Source: Gammaproteobacteria bacterium | Lineage (GTDB): Bacteria > Pseudomonadota > Gammaproteobacteria > GCA-001735895 | Length of the DNA: 39,150 bases | Reading direction: 5' to 3' | NCBI GenBank assembly: GCA_024224415.1 | Contig: JAAENK010000066.1 | Coordinates: 1-39,150, forward strand | Position numbers and translations under genes: made by a program | In this document: positions 34,501 through 39,150 of the stretch, in pieces | Layout: every line of letters starts with the position of its first letter | Position numbering within the stretch: position 1 is the first letter of the stretch | The notes under the pieces: generated by a model | What the model was told of the DNA's origin: nothing | Databases searched by the model: none | The model's input: only the letters and a program-made list of their open reading frames with translations

Positions 34501-34742
34501 TTCTGTATTGTTACATGACCGGTATTAATTGTACTTGCATTTTATCCAAGTGATGGCTCTCCGGGTACGGGACTAATCATGTGATGAACCGAGTATCGGC
34601 CAACAAGGGGTAAAACCTCACGCTGATCTTCCCCCGATAAAACATACAAATTTTTCTAAACCGCAGTCAGGTACATGGCAGATTTGTTGAATCGAACTGC
34701 CAAACAGGCAAAAAACCATCTCGTCACGGAGAATCTCACCAC

Positions 34743-35216
34743 TCAGGCAAATCCCGGTGGATCCCACTGGTCCATTAATTTTTGACGGGCAGCGTCGAGG
34801 CGTTCGGACATTAGCGCGGCGAAGCGTTTGAACAATTCGTAGCCAAATTTTGGATCCTGTTCGCAACGCGCCAGTATTGCGCGGCCATCGAACTCGAGTA
34901 ATTCTGTCTCATCCAATGCCCGGGCCATGAAGTTCCAGCGATAGGGTGGTATTAACCAGGACCAGCCAAGTATCTGGTCGGCTCCAAGAGATTGAATTTC
35001 GAGTGTCGGTCCCACCAGCGCCGGTACCTGAACCGATACCTGCCCATTACGTAACAAATAGAACTTATCGGCGTATTTTCCCTGTTGAAACAGTACATGA
35101 CCTTTCTCGACCTTTTGTTGTGTGGCCGAATCTGCCAGGAACTTTATGAAGTTGTCATCCAGCCCGGAGAAGAACTCATGGGTGGACAGGTAGTCTTTGA
35201 TTGACTGTGTACTCAT
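34743..35216 (-). CDS. Stand-alone cyclic-nucleotide-binding-fold protein
   Basis: The 157-residue product is a single CRP/FNR-type cNMP-binding beta-roll with no helix-turn-helix. Seen are LSTHEFFSGLDDNFIKFLA, KVEKGHVLFQQGKYADKFYLLRNGQVSV (the typical G-x-x-L-F-x-x-G-x-x-A-D pattern) and a variant phosphate-binding cassette ILGWSWLIPPYRWNFMARAL in place of the usual F-G-E-x-A-L ... R-x-A. The replacement of the Glu suggests it does not bind cAMP in the standard way. The ATG at 35216 has a strong Shine-Dalgarno, GGAGGT (reverse complement of 35222-35227). The gene is 98 bp downstream of yibQ in the same direction and may have its own promoter. The function is unknown. Confidence 0.8.
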   Translation of the reverse strand: MSTQSIKDYLSTHEFFSGLDDNFIKFLADSATQQKVEKGHVLFQQGKYADKFYLLRNGQVSVQVPALVGPTLEIQSLGADQILGWSWLIPPYRWNFMARALDETELLEFDGRAILARCEQDPKFGYELFKRFAALMSERLDAARQKLMDQWDPPGFA

Positions 35217-35314
35217 TTTGTACCTCCATTATTGATGGGTATCAATCAGGAGCAGAATAGGATTTCTTTATCCGGTTGTCCATACCAATAACGCGGAATG
35301 TTGAGCTGGGTCAA

Positions 35315-36106
35315 TTACTCGCTGGCTAGAGAAACAGCTGTACGAAAACTATCGTTTTCTAGATTTTCACTCGCTTGTTTAGTGATTAATTTCGATACGC
35401 TGAGAAATCGAAAATCATCGGTTGCCATGGGTATAGATTGGCTGAGGTAGTCAATCGTCGTCGGATATGGGTGGCCTATGGCAATGGCGTGTCCCCGTAT
35501 GCGGGCTTTTTGCAACCAAACCTGGTATTGCAGGTGAATCGATTCGGGGTTGGTGTGATCATTGTCGAGAAATACATCCCGACTCATTGAAGAGAGGCCT
35601 GAATTGATGGCTTCGACATAAGCGATACTATTCGGTGAGGTACGGCTATCAAGAAAGTACAGGTCTGGATTGTAAGCGCGGATGCCATCCATGATCGGGC
35701 GCATGAAATAGTCGATTTGTGTGAGATGGCTACCCATGTGGTTGTTGACTCCTTTAATCACCGAAATTTCAGATAACATGTCAACCAGATTCTTAGCTAA
35801 CTGGTTTTCGTCCATGGTTTCGTTGAGTGCATTGGGTTCCGGTGAAGCGCTGGCGTTAATCGCCTGCAATGGCAGATGCAGAATAACTTCCTTTTTATGT
35901 ATATCGGCGAGTCGGGCTAGTTTCCTACTATAACTGGTGCCGGGGATGATCGCATAAGTGTGATCGCCCTGGAGTTCGATAGCCCTTCTGCCGTGTTTAA
36001 ACGAGTAACCCAGGTCATCGATCACCAACGATAACAGCGGACGCTGTTCGGCTCCGTTTACCGAGGCCGAACAAAGTAGTAAAAATCCAAAAAACAGCCG
36101 ATGCAT
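35315..36106 (-). CDS. yibQ: Divergent polysaccharide deacetylase family protein YibQ
   Basis: From the ATG at 36106 the product has 263 residues and begins with a signal peptide (MHRLFFGFLLLCSASVNGA), indicating a periplasmic location. Seen are the LVIDDLGYS motif with the Asp-Asp pair, VILHLPLQA, GVNNHMGSHLT with the His, YFLDSRTS and AIAIGHPYP, all characteristic of the divergent polysaccharide deacetylase (DUF610/YibQ) family. The exact substrate is unknown; a role in cell-wall or polysaccharide trimming is assumed. A TTG two codons upstream is an alternative start. The gene follows ctpA within seven bases in the conserved envC-ctpA-yibQ order. Confidence 0.9.
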   Translation of the reverse strand: MHRLFFGFLLLCSASVNGAEQRPLLSLVIDDLGYSFKHGRRAIELQGDHTYAIIPGTSYSRKLARLADIHKKEVILHLPLQAINASASPEPNALNETMDENQLAKNLVDMLSEISVIKGVNNHMGSHLTQIDYFMRPIMDGIRAYNPDLYFLDSRTSPNSIAYVEAINSGLSSMSRDVFLDNDHTNPESIHLQYQVWLQKARIRGHAIAIGHPYPTTIDYLSQSIPMATDDFRFLSVSKLITKQASENLENDSFRTAVSLASE

Positions 36107-36112
36107 AAACAA

Positions 36113-37429
36113 TCAGCCAGCTTGCAGTTGGCTCATGATGCGCAATCCTTTGAGTAAATTAAGCGCCTCGAATAACTGAAAATCGGTTTCGGCCAGGTTG
36201 TCATCTTGGTTGACCGATTTTGCCGTGGATTCATCTGTACCATTTTTGCTGTCGCCATTCGGATTGCTGAGATGGCCATCGAGATCATTTTCAGAAAAAC
36301 CCTTGCGGGCTTTTTGTGCGTTGGCAGATATCTTCAGCGTACTTAACTTGATATCAGGTTCGATACCCAACGCCTGAATTGAGCGGCCTTTCGGAGTGAA
36401 ATATCTTGCCGTTGTGAGTTTTACCGCCGAGCCATTGTGCAATTCCTGAATGGTTTGAACTGAACCCTTGCCAAAGGATTTGGTGCCAACAATAATCGCT
36501 CGTTTGTGGTCCTGCATCGCGCCGGCGACGATTTCGGAAGCCGAAGCCGAACCACCGTTGATGAGAATTACCAGTGGTGCACCGTTCAGACTATCACCGG
36601 GTGTTGCATTATAACTATGGCTGGAATCGTTCACCCGGCCCTCTGTGTAAACAATTAAACCATCATTGATAAAAGCATCCGAAACCTCGATCGCACCGTT
36701 AAGCACACCACCGGGGTTGTTGCGTAGGTCAAGCACCAGGCCTTCCAGAGTTTGATCCTTTTGCAGATCAGAAATGGCTTTCAATAAATCGGAAGAAGTA
36801 CGCGACTGAAAATTGGTAATCCGCACGTAGCCAAAACCCGGTTCGAGCATCCGGTTCTTCACGCTTTTAACGCGTATAATTTCGCGGGTAATGGTGAAAA
36901 CTAGCGGTTTTGCCTCTCCCTCGCGGACTACGGTGAGCACAATATCGGTACTGGGCTTGCCGCGCATGATCTTGACTGCATCGTTCAAGGACATGCCTTT
37001 GACCGGTTTGTCGTCGAGCCTGATAATTAAATCACTGGCTTGAATGCCGGCGCGGGAAGCGGGCGTATCGTCGATGGGTGATATGACCTTAACGAAACCG
37101 TTCTCCATACCAACTTCGATGCCGAGACCTCCAAATTGACCGGTAGTGCCAATCTTCAGTTCGCTAAATTCGGAGGTATTCAAATACGATGAGTGTGGAT
37201 CGAGACCACTGAGCATGCCGCGTATGGCGTCTTCAATAAGTTTTTTGTCGTTGACGCTTTCGACATAGTCGGATTTGACCTTTGAAAAAACTTCAGTGAA
37301 AGCCTGAAGATCCTCAAAGGGGATTTGCTGGTCATCTTTCAGAGCATAAACGCTATGCCCGATAGCGAGTGTCACGCCGAGTACAATACCGGTTACAAAA
37401 CCGGTCGATTTTCGTAATTGGTTAAGCAT
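36113..37429 (-). CDS. ctpA: C-terminal processing peptidase CtpA (S41 family)
   Basis: CtpA is an exported serine protease with a Ser/Lys dyad that degrades periplasmic cell-wall hydrolases in pseudomonads. The 438-residue product has an N-terminal signal anchor (FVTGIVLGVTLAIGH), GMLSGLDPHSSYL, a PDZ domain at about 95-185 (GGLGIEV, PASRAGIQASDLIIRLDD), and the catalytic residues Ser296 in GGSASASEIVAGAM and Lys321 in SFGKGSVQ. The ATG at 37429 is favoured: GGAG lies six bases upstream, and an ATG at 37441 overlaps that site. It follows envC by 155 bp and is almost contiguous with yibQ. The C-terminal tail is charged and Asn/Asp-rich. Confidence 0.94.
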   Translation of the reverse strand: MLNQLRKSTGFVTGIVLGVTLAIGHSVYALKDDQQIPFEDLQAFTEVFSKVKSDYVESVNDKKLIEDAIRGMLSGLDPHSSYLNTSEFSELKIGTTGQFGGLGIEVGMENGFVKVISPIDDTPASRAGIQASDLIIRLDDKPVKGMSLNDAVKIMRGKPSTDIVLTVVREGEAKPLVFTITREIIRVKSVKNRMLEPGFGYVRITNFQSRTSSDLLKAISDLQKDQTLEGLVLDLRNNPGGVLNGAIEVSDAFINDGLIVYTEGRVNDSSHSYNATPGDSLNGAPLVILINGGSASASEIVAGAMQDHKRAIIVGTKSFGKGSVQTIQELHNGSAVKLTTARYFTPKGRSIQALGIEPDIKLSTLKISANAQKARKGFSENDLDGHLSNPNGDSKNGTDESTAKSVNQDDNLAETDFQLFEALNLLKGLRIMSQLQAG

Positions 37430-37584
37430 TAAGTTCTCCATCTGGCACGCATTAATTGTAGACTAGATAGCCGCCAGGAAGTTGTAAACATATCATAAAT
37501 AAGCTCCGATCCCCCAAGTATTGGCGAATTCAGGGGAATATCGTGAGCTATTCTGCATTTTATTTTATTTGGCAGTCCTTTCTT

Positions 37585-38772
37585 TTATCCGGAAGCAAAC
37601 TGGTTTTTAGATTTGCACCACTTCGTAGGATTTTGCGGTTTGCCCTTTTTGCGAATCTCGAAGTACAGCCCCGGCTTGCCCTGCCCGCCACTGTTGCCGA
37701 TACTACTGATAATATCGCCCGGTTCCACCCACTCCCCAGCAGATTTATATAGCGACTCATTGTGACCGTAAAGCGATAGATATGAATTACCATGGTCGAT
37801 AATAATCAGATTGCCAAGACCGCGTAACCAGTCGGCAAAAGCAACCCTGCCATGTGAAACTGCTTTGACATGCCGACCGCCAGGAGCCTCGATAATGACA
37901 CCCTGCCAGCGCAGGTCTGAAACCTGTTTTTGGTAACCAAACAATCTCCGTACCTTGCCTTTCACTGGCCAGGCCAGTTTGCCTCTCAGTCCGGCAAACG
38001 CTTTGCGCGTGAGTTTCGGCTCCGGTGTCTCAATGAGAATCTCTACAATGGAATCGAGCAGGTTCTGTAACTCCTTCGCCTCATCCTTAAGCTTGCTCAA
38101 ATGACCACCCTGCTTCTTTAACTGGTTGTCCAGCGAGCTGATAATGGTTTTGCGCTTGGAGCTGTCTTTTTTTAATAATTGTTTTTGATTTTTTAGTTCC
38201 TGGAAATTTTTTTCCAGTGCCTGCGAGGCCAGGCTGATGCGTGATTCGGTGGCCAGAATCCTTGAAATATTCTCCTCAACCTGATTGATCAAATTAACCC
38301 GAGCGTTGGAAAAGTATTGATAATAAATCAGGTTGCGCTGCATCTGATCGGCATTTTGTTGAGAAAAAAGCAGCTTGATTTTTTCCTGTTTGCCCAGCGT
38401 GAAAGCAGTATAAACCTGTTCACCCAAAATATCGTTTTCACGCAGTAATTGCTTCTGATGTTGTTCGCGTGCACTGCGTAGTTTCTTCAATTCTGATTTT
38501 TGTTGCTTGATCTTGCTTTCGGTCACGCGAATCTTTTGACTGACTTTCCCGATATGACCTTCGATTTTACGTAGCTGTGTGGTATAGCGCGATTTGCTGT
38601 CCTGTTTGACGTGAATGGTTTTTTTGAGTTTTTCGATTTTACCCTGTAAGGCTTTGAGCTGCTTTTGCTTTTGCGTTTTTTCGTCGGCACCGACAACCTG
38701 TACTGCCAGCAAACAGGCCAGTATTGCCGCGAATAGTATCCTGCATAGAGAGTTTTCAAAGGCTGATGGCAT
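37585..38772 (-). CDS. envC: Murein hydrolase activator EnvC
   Basis: EnvC activates amidases at the septum through a degenerate LytM domain. The 395-residue product (from the ATG at 38772) has a signal peptide (ILFAAILACLLAVQVVGA), a long Lys/Gln-rich coiled-coil region (about residues 30-250) and a C-terminal M23 domain (about 275-390). The zinc-site residues of active M23 enzymes are lost: the first motif reads WQGVIIEAPGG in place of H-x-x-x-D, and the last reads LYFEIR where active enzymes have H-x-H. This loss is the EnvC hallmark. An in-frame upstream extension exists but has no signal-peptide-like start. The usual neighbour gpmI is absent; a divergent kinase-like gene is present instead. 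Confidence 0.92.
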   Translation of the reverse strand: MPSAFENSLCRILFAAILACLLAVQVVGADEKTQKQKQLKALQGKIEKLKKTIHVKQDSKSRYTTQLRKIEGHIGKVSQKIRVTESKIKQQKSELKKLRSAREQHQKQLLRENDILGEQVYTAFTLGKQEKIKLLFSQQNADQMQRNLIYYQYFSNARVNLINQVEENISRILATESRISLASQALEKNFQELKNQKQLLKKDSSKRKTIISSLDNQLKKQGGHLSKLKDEAKELQNLLDSIVEILIETPEPKLTRKAFAGLRGKLAWPVKGKVRRLFGYQKQVSDLRWQGVIIEAPGGRHVKAVSHGRVAFADWLRGLGNLIIIDHGNSYLSLYGHNESLYKSAGEWVEPGDIISSIGNSGGQGKPGLYFEIRKKGKPQNPTKWCKSKNQFASG

Positions 38773-38970
38773 GCAATTGGGTGTGTAAATCAGAAACACG
38801 GGGAAATCATACTGGAAATTAACGGTTTTGGCATCTGGTGTGAAAAAATTATATCGCCGGGTTGCAGGGTGTTGAACTGAATGGGTATTTAGATATGATA
38901 AAAGCATTGAGTAAGTAAGATTTTGATGTGAATGCTGTAATGATCCATTTCTGTGTCGGAATTGTTGTAA

Positions 38971-39150
38971 ATGGTACTTATAAAACAATTAACAGAGAAA
39001 ATTGAGGCCATAGAAACAGAAGATAATTGTTTAGTTGTCGCTGTATGTGGTGCGGCTGATCTGGGTAAATCGCATCTATCGGCTCAATTAACTGATGCTA
39101 TATCTCAAAGAGGGTTAAGCGCAAACCATCTGACACTCGATTCATATTTA
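38971..39150 (+). CDS. P-loop NTPase, uridine-kinase/phosphoribulokinase-like (5' part only)
   Basis: Only the first 60 codons fall in the window, starting at the ATG at 38971. The sequence shows VVAVCGAADLGKS (P-loop at residues 27-34) after a 20-residue helix, then SAQLTDAISQ and LTLDSYL, which resembles the DSFY-type aspartate region of uridine kinases. The family is only a guess from these two motifs and the spacing between them. The gene is divergent from envC with 198 bp between the starts. Confidence 0.6.
   Translation, partial: MVLIKQLTEKIEAIETEDNCLVVAVCGAADLGKSHLSAQLTDAISQRGLSANHLTLDSYL

Noticed and set aside
34501..34742. Possible riboswitch or small RNA in the gap between the secreted protein and the cNMP-fold gene
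   Set aside because: I could not match a known riboswitch core; the short stem TGCC/GGCA is followed by As on the plus strand and preceded by Ts on the minus strand, so it is not a terminator for either gene.
38773..38988. N-terminal extension of EnvC by 72 residues
   Set aside because: The extension lacks a signal peptide and family similarity, and would overlap the start of the divergent kinase-like gene; the signal peptide begins right after the ATG at 38772.

Overview
The window is chromosomal DNA from a gammaproteobacterium. Two blocks have gene orders that recur in this class. The first is gmk-rpoZ-spoT-ridA-recG. The second is prmC-prfA-hemA divergent from a TPR lipoprotein gene, lolB, ispE, tRNA-Gln, prs, rplY, pth, ychF and tRNA-Met, which as I recall it is essentially the order in Pseudomonas. 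Base composition looks moderate, several genes appear to use TTG or GTG starts, and I see no insertion sequence, integrase, prophage or CRISPR array. I cannot name a genus.

Layout. 1-775: tcdA (minus strand, 3' end outside the window). 811-9221: gmk, rpoZ, spoT, ridA, recG, a TSUP-family permease, moeA and moaE. 9329-13825: a small unknown protein, a membrane PAS histidine kinase without a response regulator, and uvrD, ending at a hairpin. 13916-15721 (minus): a cupin, a small dimeric alpha/beta-barrel protein and a LysR-type regulator. 15811-22261 (plus): a tightly packed operon of a KamA-type radical-SAM aminomutase, both subunits of a PcaIJ-like CoA-transferase, a class III aminotransferase and a PcaF-like thiolase, then a beta-hydroxyacid dehydrogenase, closed by a strong terminator at 22486-22519. 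22527-26475 (minus): a FetB-like permease, prmC, prfA, hemA. 26669-33761 (plus): TPR lipoprotein, lolB, ispE, tRNA-Gln, prs, a structured leader, rplY, pth, ychF, tRNA-Met. 33997-39150: a secreted Gly/Asn-rich protein, a stand-alone cyclic-nucleotide-binding-fold protein, yibQ, ctpA and envC on the minus strand, and the start of a P-loop kinase-like gene at the right edge.

The most interesting region is 13916-22261. Read in order, the operon can convert an alpha-amino acid to a beta-amino acid (aminomutase), then a beta-keto acid (aminotransferase), then its CoA thioester (CoA-transferase), and finally cleave it to acetyl-CoA plus a shorter acyl-CoA (thiolase). The two aspartates that clostridial lysine 2,3-aminomutase uses to hold the lysine side-chain amine align, without gaps from the PLP lysine, with Arg412 and Ser449. 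This argues for an acidic substrate. The CoA-transferase and thiolase resemble enzymes for 3-oxoadipate, so 2-aminoadipate (through 3-aminoadipate to 3-oxoadipate, then succinyl-CoA plus acetyl-CoA) is my leading hypothesis, with glutamate second. I do not know of a described pathway of this form. All of it is inferred from sequence.

The rest is mostly housekeeping: nucleotide metabolism and the stringent response, molybdopterin synthesis, DNA repair, translation termination and release-factor methylation, tetrapyrrole, isoprenoid and PRPP synthesis, lipoprotein sorting, and cell-wall hydrolase control.
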